Of a DNA stretch of 64,000 nt, positions 17,880 to 26,569 are shown piece after piece. A model generated the notes under the pieces. It saw nothing but the letters and a program-made list of their open reading frames with translations. It did not search any database and had not been told where the DNA came from. The number at the start of each line of letters is the position of its first letter. Positions within the stretch are counted from its first letter, which is position 1. The stretch comes from JANSYA01 sp965243385 (GTDB taxonomy: Bacteria > Spirochaetota > Leptospiria > Leptospirales > Leptonemataceae): contig CBDEUV010000002.1 of NCBI GenBank assembly GCA_965243385.1, forward strand, positions 1,674,001-1,738,000, in the 5' to 3' direction. Both the position numbers and the translations under genes were made by a program.

Positions 17880-20315
17880 ATGCACCACACTCAATCCATC
17901 AACTTCGACTGGAAATACACGCCGGGCTTTCAGGCCGAATACGTCGAAGCGGACTATGACGATTCCGCCTGGCAGACCGCGCATATTCCGCACACGAACA
18001 TCGAACTCCCGTTCAATAATTTTTCGAATAAAGCGTACCAATTCGAAAGCTGTTACCGTAAAACCATCGCAATCACTGAATGGAAGGCCGATACCATGCT
18101 ATTCGCGTATTTCGAAGGCGTGATGGCGTACGCCCGCGTATTCCTGAACGGAATCTACCTGGGCGAACACAAGGGCGGCTATACCGCGTTTCGCATCAAT
18201 CTAACCTCCGCGCTGCGCGCGAACGGTCCGAATATACTCGCGGTGCACGTTGACTCGAGCGAACGCGACGAGATCCCGCCATTCGGGCACGTCGTGGGCT
18301 ATATGACCTTCGGAGGTATATATCGGGAAGTCAGCCTGGAATACCGGCACCGGACGCATCTGGAATCCGCGCTGATCAGGCCGCGCGGCGTATTGACCGA
18401 TGAGCCGATACTCGACCTGGATCTGCGTTTCTGGCAGGATCCGGTCGGCACCAATCCTGCCGATCCTGCGAAGCTGCTTTGCGACATCGACCTGCTGCTT
18501 GACGGTCAGACCGTCCGCCCGCTGGCGAGAGATCAGGCGATGGACGCGGCATCGGAAGCGCTACAACGCCTCTCATTCTCCGCGGGCGAAATTCGACTCT
18601 GGGAAATTGACCAGCCGATCCTGTACGAGCTTCGTATTCGTTTGCGTTCGCCGGGCGATGGCGATGCGATCATCGGAGAATACAGCTATCGTTTCGGCTT
18701 TCGCGAAGTGCGATTTGAGAACAACGGTTTCTTTCTAAACGGTCGCAAACTGAAATTGCGCGGCCTCAATCGGCACCAGTCTTTCCCGTACGTGGGTTAC
18801 GCCATGCCGAAAAGCGCTCAGTATCGCGACGCTGAAATCTTAAAATACGAACTCGGCGTCAATGCGGTACGCTCTTCGCACTATCCGGCCAGCCGGCATT
18901 TCCTCGACCGCTGCGACGAGCTGGGATTGCTGGTTTTCTCCGAGATACCGGGCTGGCAGCACATCGGCGAGGGGGCATGGCAGGAAACTCTGATGCTCAA
19001 TTTACAGGAGATGATTCTGACGGAAGGCAATCATCCCTGCATCTTCATCTGGGGCGTGCGCATCAACGAATCCCAGGACGACGACGAACTCTATACTCGC
19101 ACAAACGCGCGCGCGCGGGAACTGGATCCCGGCCGCCCGACCGGCGGCGTGCGCTGTTTCGCGAAAAGCAAGCTGCTGGAAGACGTTTATACATATAACG
19201 ATTTTCATCACGGGGGCGAAAACGAAGGCCTCGCCAGACCCCGCAGCATTATGAACACGACCGCTCCGTATCTCATCACCGAACACAACGGGCACATGTA
19301 TCCCACGAAAAAATATGACGATACCGCGCATCTGTTGAGCCAGGCGAAGCGCCACCTGAAAGTGCTGGATGCGATGTACAGCAATGAGTCGGTCGCCGGC
19401 GCCTTCGGCTGGTGTATGTTCGATTATCACGCCGAATACGATATGAGCAGCGGCGATATGATCTCCTATCACGGCGTGATGGATTTATTTCGCATTCCCA
19501 AACCCGCGGCCATCGCCTACGCTTCGCAATCGGAAGCCCGTCGCGTGTTTCACGTAGCCAGCTCCGTGACGATCGGCGAAAACGAAGGCTCGCTGCTCGG
19601 TGACGGCTACGTCTTCACGAACCTGGATTCCGTTAAAATGTACAAAGGAGAGCGCTTCGTGCGCGAGTTCTTTCCGAATCGAAAAGGCTACCCCGGCCTG
19701 CCGCGTCCGCCGGTCATCATCGACGATTTCGTGGGCGACGCACTGGAAAAACAAGAACGGTTTTCGCCGCGCGACGCGCGCACGATCAAAGAGCTGCTGA
19801 TCAAAGTAAACCAGAACGGCGGCGAGCTCGGAATCATCGACACCCTGCGCATTGGCGTCCTCTTCTTAAAGTACCGGATGAACTATCAGCACGGCGAAGA
19901 TCTCTATACGAAATATTTCGGCGGTTGGGGCAACGCCGCGGAATCTTATACCTTTGAAGGCTGGGCCGACGGTCGTTGCGTCGAACGCATCGTGTTCGAT
20001 AAAGACCCAACGCCGACGCTGGAATTCCTATTCGATGCGACGACCCTGCTCGAAGCGGAGACCTACGACGTAACACGCTGTGTGGTCCACCTGAAAGATC
20101 AAAACGGCAACTTGCTGCTACAGGGGCATGATGCGTTTCGAGTATCGACGGAAGGTCCCATCGAAGTGATCGGCCCGAAGCTGCTGGCGCTTACGGGCGG
20201 ATCCACCGGCTTCTGGATCAAAACCACCGGCGGCGCAGGTCCGGCGAAAGTGATCGTCGAGTCCGAGCGCTTCGGCACCCGGATTCACGAGCTGATGATC
20301 CAGAGCACGCGTTGA
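17880..20315 (+). CDS. Glycoside hydrolase family 2 (beta-galactosidase/beta-glucuronidase type)
   Basis: This 811-residue cytoplasmic glycosidase has the GH2 order: an N-terminal jelly roll (about 1-170), an Ig-like beta sandwich (about 175-280), a TIM barrel (about 285-590) and a C-terminal beta extension. The barrel opens with 'LNGRKLKLRGLNRHQSFPYV', a GH2 landmark. The probable acid/base is Glu397 in 'IWGVRINES' and the nucleophile Glu468 in 'LITEHNGHMYP'. Both surroundings depart from the usual NE and SEFG forms. The start at 17880 has GGAGG 11 bases upstream. It has no signal peptide, so it would act on sugar imported by the divergent symporter. Confidence 0.87.
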   Translation: MHHTQSINFDWKYTPGFQAEYVEADYDDSAWQTAHIPHTNIELPFNNFSNKAYQFESCYRKTIAITEWKADTMLFAYFEGVMAYARVFLNGIYLGEHKGGYTAFRINLTSALRANGPNILAVHVDSSERDEIPPFGHVVGYMTFGGIYREVSLEYRHRTHLESALIRPRGVLTDEPILDLDLRFWQDPVGTNPADPAKLLCDIDLLLDGQTVRPLARDQAMDAASEALQRLSFSAGEIRLWEIDQPILYELRIRLRSPGDGDAIIGEYSYRFGFREVRFENNGFFLNGRKLKLRGLNRHQSFPYVGYAMPKSAQYRDAEILKYELGVNAVRSSHYPASRHFLDRCDELGLLVFSEIPGWQHIGEGAWQETLMLNLQEMILTEGNHPCIFIWGVRINESQDDDELYTRTNARARELDPGRPTGGVRCFAKSKLLEDVYTYNDFHHGGENEGLARPRSIMNTTAPYLITEHNGHMYPTKKYDDTAHLLSQAKRHLKVLDAMYSNESVAGAFGWCMFDYHAEYDMSSGDMISYHGVMDLFRIPKPAAIAYASQSEARRVFHVASSVTIGENEGSLLGDGYVFTNLDSVKMYKGERFVREFFPNRKGYPGLPRPPVIIDDFVGDALEKQERFSPRDARTIKELLIKVNQNGGELGIIDTLRIGVLFLKYRMNYQHGEDLYTKYFGGWGNAAESYTFEGWADGRCVERIVFDKDPTPTLEFLFDATTLLEAETYDVTRCVVHLKDQNGNLLLQGHDAFRVSTEGPIEVIGPKLLALTGGSTGFWIKTTGGAGPAKVIVESERFGTRIHELMIQSTR

Positions 20316-20506
20316 GCGCGGATCGACCTGGTCGAATAACGTCGACGATCCCGTTCAGGCGGATTTAGCTTCAACCCCGCAATTCCCCTGTTGAACGCAA
20401 AATTCCGACAAATTCGAGAATCTGTCAGGCTTTTCTGGAATCTGGAAGCGGGCCCCGACCGCTCTATGTTATGTTCAGCGTCACATCGAGATCGATGGGG
20501 GCGCAC

Positions 20507-22258
20507 ATGCTTTTCTCAGTCCATGCACGAACATTGCTGATCTGTCTTCTGTCGCAGGTCGCTTTCGGCATTGCCTGCCTGCCAGGCCTGCCCGGAGCGT
20601 GTTCGCTGGAATGCACCGCGCTCACTGCCGGTTTCGCTTCGAGCAGCACCGGGCCGGGCGCCATCGTCGTCACTCCGACCACGGGACTGACGACGACCGA
20701 AGCGGGCGCCACGGCCGCCTTTACGATCGCAGTAAACCGCCAGCCGACGGGGAGCGTGACCATCCCGCTGAGCTCCGACGATGTCGGCGAAGGCAGCGTC
20801 GCGCCCGCGAGCCTGACTATCACCGCCGCCAGCTGGACTACCCCGCAGACCGTGACCGTAACCGGCGTCGACGACGGCCTGCTGGATGGCCCTCAGCTTT
20901 TTTCTATTATAGTAGGGCTCGCCGAATCCACCGACCCGGGCTTCGACGGCATCGATCCGGACGATGTCAGCCTGAGCAATCAGGACGACGATACGCCCGG
21001 CGTCCTGCTGACCCAGACCGGCGGCAGCGCCGCGGCGACCGAAGGCGGCGCGACGGATTCCTATACGATCGTTTTGACGTCCCAGCCGACCGCGAATGTC
21101 ACCGTGGCCGTCTCGCCGAACGCGCAGGTGACGGCGAACGGCTCGGCGATTCCCATCGACTTAATATTCACCGCGGGCGCCTGTCCCGGAACCGGCGACT
21201 GGTGCACTCCGCAAACGGTGAACGTCGCCGCCGTGGACGATGCGCTGGCCGAAAGCGTTCACATCGGCACGATCACTCACAGCGCGACGAGCGCCGACGC
21301 GGACTATAATGGCATCCCGGTCGCGAATATAAACACGAATATCACCGACGACGATGTGGCTTCCGTCAGCATTACTGAAAGCGGCGGATCGACGGCCGGC
21401 AGCGAAGCCGGCGCGAGCGATTCGTATACCCTCGTGCTCACCTCGCAGCCGCTGGCCGACGTCACGATCAGCGTGACCCCCGACGCGCAGCTGCGGGCGA
21501 ACGGTTCCACGACCGCCAGCAATCTATCGTTTACCGCGGGCGCCTGCCCCGGACCGGGCGACTGGTGCACGGCGCAGACCGTTACCGTCAGCATCGTCGA
21601 CGACGCCGTGGTCGAAGGCGCGCACGCCGGCACGCTTTCGCACACTGCGACGAGCGCAGACGCGACTTATAACGGGCTCGGCATCGCGGCGGTTACCGCC
21701 GCGATCACGGACAACGACCGCTTCACCTTTCGCACAGCCGCCGTTCACGACGGCGATTTCGACAACGATCCAGGACTGGGAGGCAACGGTGACGGCTCCG
21801 GAGTCGCCGAGGCGGATCAGTTCTGCATGAACGACGTGAATCGTCCGTCCGCGGATCTATACAAAGCCATGCTGGTCAAATCGCCCCTGGGCGGCGGGCC
21901 GGAGCGGCGCGCTTCGCAGAACCCGAACGCCGGCGACGGACAGATCGATTGGGTGCTCGCGCCGAATACGAACTATTATCGCGCCGACGGCACAACGCCC
22001 GTCTTCACCACAAACGCCACCGGAATCTTCGTGTTCGGCGCCGCCATGAACTCATTCGCGGCGACCCCGGGCGACTTCTGGACCGGCCTCACGCCCGACT
22101 GGCGCGTCACCCCGCCGATGCAGTCTTGCGGTGGCTGGTCCACGAACGGCGGCGTCCAGGGGCGAACTGGCCAGTCGACCGCCGTCAACACCGACGCCAT
22201 CAGCCAGGCCTCGACGCCCTGCGCGACGGCGGCGCATTTAATCTGCGTTCAGCAATAG
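20507..22258 (+). CDS. Surface lipoprotein with three beta-sandwich (Calx-beta-like) repeats and a DUF1554 C-terminus
   Basis: The protein has about 583 residues. A signal peptide ends in 'FGIAC', a spirochaete-style lipobox. Three homologous repeats of about 110 residues follow, each with a 'LTSQPxAxVT' or similar strand, 'TAGACPGxGDWCTxQTVxV' in the last two, and an acidic 'DDD' turn. The last 170 residues match DUF1554, a domain best known from Leptospira: an 'FRTxxVHDGDFDND' start, 'DFWTGL' and 'CGGWST'. It is probably exposed on the cell surface. ATG 20507 has GGGGG upstream; in-frame starts at 20495 and 20471 are less suited to a signal peptide. The ligand is unknown. Confidence 0.82.
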   Translation: MLFSVHARTLLICLLSQVAFGIACLPGLPGACSLECTALTAGFASSSTGPGAIVVTPTTGLTTTEAGATAAFTIAVNRQPTGSVTIPLSSDDVGEGSVAPASLTITAASWTTPQTVTVTGVDDGLLDGPQLFSIIVGLAESTDPGFDGIDPDDVSLSNQDDDTPGVLLTQTGGSAAATEGGATDSYTIVLTSQPTANVTVAVSPNAQVTANGSAIPIDLIFTAGACPGTGDWCTPQTVNVAAVDDALAESVHIGTITHSATSADADYNGIPVANINTNITDDDVASVSITESGGSTAGSEAGASDSYTLVLTSQPLADVTISVTPDAQLRANGSTTASNLSFTAGACPGPGDWCTAQTVTVSIVDDAVVEGAHAGTLSHTATSADATYNGLGIAAVTAAITDNDRFTFRTAAVHDGDFDNDPGLGGNGDGSGVAEADQFCMNDVNRPSADLYKAMLVKSPLGGGPERRASQNPNAGDGQIDWVLAPNTNYYRADGTTPVFTTNATGIFVFGAAMNSFAATPGDFWTGLTPDWRVTPPMQSCGGWSTNGGVQGRTGQSTAVNTDAISQASTPCATAAHLICVQQ

Positions 22259-22273
22259 TTTAAGGAAAAACAG

Positions 22274-22732
22274 ATGAAAAAAACGACCAATCAGACAATC
22301 ACCGCGCGCCTGAGCTTCGTGCTCTTCGTAGGCTTCCCACTTTTCGCGCTGCCCGGTCACGTCAGCATCTCCGGCGCTCCGGGAACGATCACGCCGCCGG
22401 ATCCCGAGGCGGGCAAGCAGGCCTGTAAGTCCGACGTGCTGCGCCATTGCCGCAGTCACCTTTTTACCCGGGATCGCGCGAAAATCCAGGTCTGCCTGAA
22501 AGAACACCGGCAGGAATTAAAACCGGCCTGTAAAAATCACATCGCGCAGGCCGAAGCTTTCCAGGCCGCCATGCGCAGCAGCTGCGGTGCGGACATCGAA
22601 CGATACTGCGCGACATCGCGCGGCGATCCGGAAGCTATGCGCGCCTGCATGCGCAAACATCGCCAGCGGTTCAGCGCAGGCTGCAGGGAATTTTTGAAGA
22701 ATGCGTTTCAGAGACAAACGACGGAAGGTTAA
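22274..22732 (+). CDS. Secreted cysteine-rich protein with GLG1-type repeats
   Basis: This 152-residue protein has a signal peptide (about 1-35) and two cysteine-rich repeats. Each has the spacing of the GLG1/cysteine-rich-repeat family: 'CKSDVLRHC...VCLKEH...ACKNH' and 'CGADIERYC...ACMRKH...GCREF'. The cysteines should form disulfides in the periplasm. The family's bacterial role is unknown. AGGA precedes the ATG. It lies 15 bases after the DUF1554 lipoprotein and 1 base before the next lipoprotein, so the three are probably co-transcribed. Confidence 0.78.
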   Translation: MKKTTNQTITARLSFVLFVGFPLFALPGHVSISGAPGTITPPDPEAGKQACKSDVLRHCRSHLFTRDRAKIQVCLKEHRQELKPACKNHIAQAEAFQAAMRSSCGADIERYCATSRGDPEAMRACMRKHRQRFSAGCREFLKNAFQRQTTEG

Positions 22733-22733
22733 A

Positions 22734-23495
22734 ATGAGAACAAATACAACTGATAACATCAAAAACGGACTGAAGATAAAATCGGCGCTTCTACTGACGA
22801 TCGCGCTCTTCGCGACCGCCTGTCCCCTCACCGAGGAGGACGAACAGCCGCTGGATACGACGACTCTATTGATCGCGCCGGTGACCGCCCTCCAGGGAGA
22901 ACGCGAAGTGTGCGCGACCCGCGCGCCCACTTCGGGCACCGCCTCAGTCTTTTATGAGATCATCGATATCTTTTATCGACAGGTCTGGGGCACTCCCGAT
23001 TTCACCCCCGATGAATTCGCCGCGTTCGCGTTCCCGTATCCCTGGCTATTGTGGCAAAAGAACGATCCGCGGGTCCCACAACCCGACAGCGCGCAATTTC
23101 TCAAATCGCCCGGCTGCGGCGCGAACGGGCAGTACACGTATCTGCGAGCCTTCGGTAAAGAATTCCTGCAAGTGGTACAGCTGATCAGCGTTAACGAAGC
23201 CCTCGACGCGCAGAATCTCGTACGCCGCACGACCCTGGAGAAATATCATACGCTCACCTACAATAGCGGGCGAACCGTGAATGTTTTAAACAGCCCGACT
23301 GGAGACCGATACATCCTTGTCGCTCGCACCGCCAATCCGATCAGCCCGGTACCGACGTTGCCCGCGGGATGGACTCTTAGCAACCATGTGCTCGCCGCGC
23401 CGCTGAACGTTGATCTCAGCGGGACCGTAAGCGTGTTACGGACGGACAATGAGGATTCCTATCAGGGACCGTTGCCGATCTCGCTCACATTCTGA
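22734..23495 (+). CDS. Putative lipoprotein of unknown function
   Basis: This 253-residue protein has a signal peptide ending in 'LFATAC' (lipobox, Cys about 29), then an acidic tether (PLTEEDEQPL) and a soluble domain with several Trp and Tyr. I recognise no family. The start at 22734 has GGAAGG 5 bases upstream and lies one base past the previous stop, so it is likely coupled to the cysteine-rich protein. It is probably anchored in the outer or inner membrane facing the periplasm or surface. Confidence 0.7.
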   Translation: MRTNTTDNIKNGLKIKSALLLTIALFATACPLTEEDEQPLDTTTLLIAPVTALQGEREVCATRAPTSGTASVFYEIIDIFYRQVWGTPDFTPDEFAAFAFPYPWLLWQKNDPRVPQPDSAQFLKSPGCGANGQYTYLRAFGKEFLQVVQLISVNEALDAQNLVRRTTLEKYHTLTYNSGRTVNVLNSPTGDRYILVARTANPISPVPTLPAGWTLSNHVLAAPLNVDLSGTVSVLRTDNEDSYQGPLPISLTF

Positions 23496-23528
23496 AGCGG
23501 CCAGCCGGATTGCTGGAAGGAAAAGCAA

Positions 23529-24179
23529 ATGCAAACGAAAATACGAAATAGATCTCTACTCGGCTGGCTGCCCCTCATAGCTTATGCCGTCTTTTTTGTA
23601 TGGTATACGAATCTGTCAGGTCCGGTCTCCAATGCGGAGATCAAGGACTTCCTGAAAGCGCTGCGAACCGCCGGAGCGGGTACCGAAGAGATCGAACGCT
23701 GGGAGCGTTTTCTGCGATCGGACGACGGCGGCGAATTCATTATGGTGAATCTGCAGGAGAGTCGCAAGCGCGCGCTACTCGTCGGTGAGCTTCGGGATGA
23801 CGCGAGTCCACAAGAGGCCAGCGCACGGTACGCGGCGTTCATGCTGCCAACCCTCGCGAAACACGCGAGCTTCCCTGTATTTATGGCCAGCGTCCGGCCC
23901 GGCTTTGCGGAGGCGATGGAAGTCATGGGCTCCGAAGCCGAGCTCCGCACCTGGCATCGCGCGGCCCTCGTTCGCTATCGCAGCCGGCGCGATCTCATCG
24001 CCGTCGTCCGCGCTCTGGTCGCCGACGGTAGCTATCGCTATAAAGTCGCGGCGCTGAGCAAATCGATCGCGGTCCCCATGCGCCCCGGCCTAAATCCGGG
24101 CGATCTGCGAATCCTGTTGGGACTACTCTCCGTCATACTCAGCCTGTTGATACATAAGCGCGCGCGTCGCGACGCCTGA
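23529..24179 (+). CDS. Membrane protein with DUF1330-like alpha/beta domain
   Basis: This 216-residue protein has an N-terminal membrane segment (about 10-30) and a C-terminal one (about 190-207). The loop between resembles the DUF1330 dimeric alpha/beta-barrel: a 'GEFIMVNL' strand, and a 'RYRSRRDLI...YRYKVAALSKSIAVPM' ending that is recurrent in such proteins. GGAAGG precedes the ATG. Function is unknown. It sits 33 bases after the preceding lipoprotein gene. Confidence 0.6.
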   Translation: MQTKIRNRSLLGWLPLIAYAVFFVWYTNLSGPVSNAEIKDFLKALRTAGAGTEEIERWERFLRSDDGGEFIMVNLQESRKRALLVGELRDDASPQEASARYAAFMLPTLAKHASFPVFMASVRPGFAEAMEVMGSEAELRTWHRAALVRYRSRRDLIAVVRALVADGSYRYKVAALSKSIAVPMRPGLNPGDLRILLGLLSVILSLLIHKRARRDA

Positions 24180-24267
24180 TTGGGTCATCGTGCGCGACGC
24201 GCCGGCTGCAGACTCCTGATTAAAATGAAACGATAAACCTCTGAATCACAAATAAGGAGACAGGATA

Positions 24268-25950
24268 ATGAATGCCAGACAACTCAAAGCGAAACAGCGC
24301 CGCATCACCATCGCTCGCGTAACGCTCGCGTTATTGGGCTTCGTGGATATTTTCCGCGGCATTGCGCACACCTTCGCCATTCATTGGGCGTCGACAAATG
24401 TCGCCAAAATGGACCCGCACCACGACGCGTTATTCGTGCTGGGCGCGTTCGGGAATTCGAATTTCCTGACTGCCGCGCTATTCATACTGATCGCGCTCAA
24501 CCCCAGAACAGCGAGGCTTTCGGGCTGGGTCCTGGGCCTGATTCCGGCAGCTTATACGCTGGGAACCATCGGATTGCAGATCAACGGCGTAGTGGCCCGG
24601 TCTGAGTTTAACGGCCGCTATATGATGTTCTTCTACATGCTCACTTGCATTTCGGTATTCGCCTATTTCGCTGTCGGCTACTGGCGGGACAGACTCGCCG
24701 CGCGCAAGACGTCCGGGCACAGCGCAGTACCACGAGCCGGATCGGCGGCCTCGGTCCTCATGATAACGACGATTCTGTTGCTCGGCCTGCCTGGCTGTGG
24801 AAGCGAGGGGATATCGCCGCCGCAGGCCGGTGCAGACTGGGTCCTTCAAGAATCTCCGCGGCGGCCCGACTGCGTCGAAAATCCCGGGCACAACACACAG
24901 GTGTTGATCAACTCCGACGGGGTTCGATTCGTACGCACGCCTGACGATCGTTTTCAAAATCTACCCGACTACGCTTACGAGCCGCGCTATGTCGCTCTAA
25001 GCGGACTACGCATGCATTATGTGGAAGCCGGCCCGGCGGACGGCGAAGTGATTCTGTTGTTGCACGGACAGCCCAGCTGGTCCTATCTATATCGTAAGAT
25101 GATCCCGCCGCTGGCCGCGGCCGGGTACCGCGTCATCGCCCCGGACCTGATGGGCATGGGCCGTTCGGACAAACCCATCGCGATCGGGGTCCACACCTAC
25201 GAACAGCATATTCGCTGGATCAAAGCGTTCATCGCAAAGCTTGAACTGGAAGATATTACGCTCTTCGCGCAGGACTGGGGCGGCCTGATCGGACTGCGCA
25301 TCGCAGGGGATTCTCCCGGGCTATTCGCACGCGTCGTCGCCGCGAATACGACCCTGCCCGTGATCCCGCGAGGATTGAATCCGCTGCGCGTACCCGAAGA
25401 AGTCGAAATCGACTGCGAGCTGGCCGGTAAAACCCCGTTCGATAATCTCAGCGGCTTCGCAGGCCGCGATCGTTCTCTCGTGCGAGACTGGATGCCCGAG
25501 TTTGTGCGCAAAATCGCGCATATGAAATTCTTTCAACGCTGGATCAACTACGCCCTGAGCGCTCCGGACTTCCGGCCGTCGCGCGTCGTCGAATTCGCGA
25601 CCAACAATACCCTGACCGCGGCCGAAGCGGCGGCCTACGACGCACCCTATCCGACGCTGCAACACATGGCGGCCGTCCGCGCGCTTCCGTCGATGGTGGC
25701 CGCGATCGAACAAAACAACGCGGCCGCCTGGGAAAACCTGGGACGCTTTGAACGCCCCTTTCTATTCCTCGCCGGAGAGCAGGACATAAATCTGGGTTCC
25801 CCCGCGAACCAGCGTAAGCTGACCGAACACATTCCCGGCGCGAAGGGCCAGGCGCACGAACGCTTCGAGGCGCATCATTTTATCCAGGAAGATATCGGCG
25901 AAATCCTCGCGGATCGCTTAATTCGATTTATGCGAAAGAACGGATCGTAG
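24268..25950 (+). CDS. Fusion: N-terminal multi-pass membrane domain plus haloalkane dehalogenase-like alpha/beta hydrolase
   Basis: This 560-residue protein starts at an ATG preceded by AAGGAG. Residues 15-140 form about four membrane helices of no recognised family. Residues 160-180 form a further hydrophobic segment ending in 'LLLGLPGCGSE', which looks like an intact lipoprotein signal with Cys177. Residues 230-560 are a haloalkane dehalogenase-type alpha/beta hydrolase: 'LLHGQPSWSYLYRKM', nucleophile Asp336 with halide-binding Trp337 in 'QDWGG', probable acid Asp506, and base His537 in 'HHFIQED'. The Asp nucleophile separates it from serine esterases. True dehalogenase activity is likely but unproven, since epoxide hydrolases share the Asp. 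The frame is continuous across the junction. Confidence 0.8.
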   Translation: MNARQLKAKQRRITIARVTLALLGFVDIFRGIAHTFAIHWASTNVAKMDPHHDALFVLGAFGNSNFLTAALFILIALNPRTARLSGWVLGLIPAAYTLGTIGLQINGVVARSEFNGRYMMFFYMLTCISVFAYFAVGYWRDRLAARKTSGHSAVPRAGSAASVLMITTILLLGLPGCGSEGISPPQAGADWVLQESPRRPDCVENPGHNTQVLINSDGVRFVRTPDDRFQNLPDYAYEPRYVALSGLRMHYVEAGPADGEVILLLHGQPSWSYLYRKMIPPLAAAGYRVIAPDLMGMGRSDKPIAIGVHTYEQHIRWIKAFIAKLELEDITLFAQDWGGLIGLRIAGDSPGLFARVVAANTTLPVIPRGLNPLRVPEEVEIDCELAGKTPFDNLSGFAGRDRSLVRDWMPEFVRKIAHMKFFQRWINYALSAPDFRPSRVVEFATNNTLTAAEAAAYDAPYPTLQHMAAVRALPSMVAAIEQNNAAAWENLGRFERPFLFLAGEQDINLGSPANQRKLTEHIPGAKGQAHERFEAHHFIQEDIGEILADRLIRFMRKNGS

Positions 25951-26035
25951 CGTCGCAAGATATTAGAATCTCCGCCAGATTGGATTGACGCCGGCCCGCA
26001 CCTCGCAAACCAGACTAAAAGAACAAGAGGTTGTT

Positions 26036-26497
26036 ATGAAATATATCATAATCGCAAAGATAACCGCCATGATCGCGCTGAGCGCCGTTGCCTGTCGATC
26101 CGCGCAGGTTCAACCGGAGTACCTGTCGGGTTTCGCCGGTTCCTACACCGAGCAGGGCGTCTCAGCCAGCAAGGCTTGCCGGGTATCCATCAAATGTGAA
26201 GACGCTTCGAATACCTGCGTTGTCGACGCCTCACGCGGAAAACAAGAGATTTCGATTGAAACGGAAATCGTTGAGCTGAAGGCGGATAAAATGAAGCTGC
26301 GTAGCCATCTGCAGTACGAAGTCGAGCAAGTCGCGGGATCGCCGGGCAAATCGAAGCTGCGCGAACGCGTTCATATGACGCTCGAGAGAGCCGGCGATCT
26401 GTACAAAGGCAGCGCGCGGACCGTACAGAGTTTTTTGATTCCGCTGGGCTGGAATATCATCTTCAACTCCTGCGAAAATCTGAAAAAAGAAGCTTAA
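26036..26497 (+). CDS. Small lipoprotein of unknown function
   Basis: This 153-residue protein has a signal peptide ending 'LSAVAC' (lipobox). The mature part has four more cysteines and an even mix of strands and charged residues; no family is recognised. GAGG lies 6 bases upstream of the ATG, which sets the start at 26036. A strong inverted repeat follows the stop at 26524. Confidence 0.68.
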   Translation: MKYIIIAKITAMIALSAVACRSAQVQPEYLSGFAGSYTEQGVSASKACRVSIKCEDASNTCVVDASRGKQEISIETEIVELKADKMKLRSHLQYEVEQVAGSPGKSKLRERVHMTLERAGDLYKGSARTVQSFLIPLGWNIIFNSCENLKKEA

Positions 26498-26523
26498 CGC
26501 CGATTCGCGCAGGCAGTATTCCG

Positions 26524-26561
26524 TTCCTGGTCGTCGCTCCGCAGGGACCGACGACCAGGAA
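26524..26561 (+). promoter_or_regulatory. 13-base-pair perfect hairpin enclosing the ribosome site of the methyltransferase gene
   Basis: TTCCTGGTCGTCG and CGACGACCAGGAA pair perfectly around a 12-base loop. The 3' arm includes AGGA (26557-26560), the only Shine-Dalgarno-like sequence before the GTG at 26570. It may terminate the upstream lipoprotein transcript, though no T-run follows, or shut the methyltransferase ribosome site in the RNA. Confidence 0.6.
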
Positions 26562-26569
26562 ACTTACGC

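Noticed and set aside
17679..18041. Minus-strand open frame of 120 codons over the start of the GH2 gene
   Set aside because: It overlaps the conserved N-terminal GH2 coding sequence, has no recognisable protein features and is explained by GC-rich codon bias on the other strand.
25991..26006. GG-N10-GC string before the 26036 lipoprotein as a sigma54 promoter
   Set aside because: The -12 element reads CTCGC, not TTGC, and the -24 element has two mismatches. That is too weak in GC-rich DNA.
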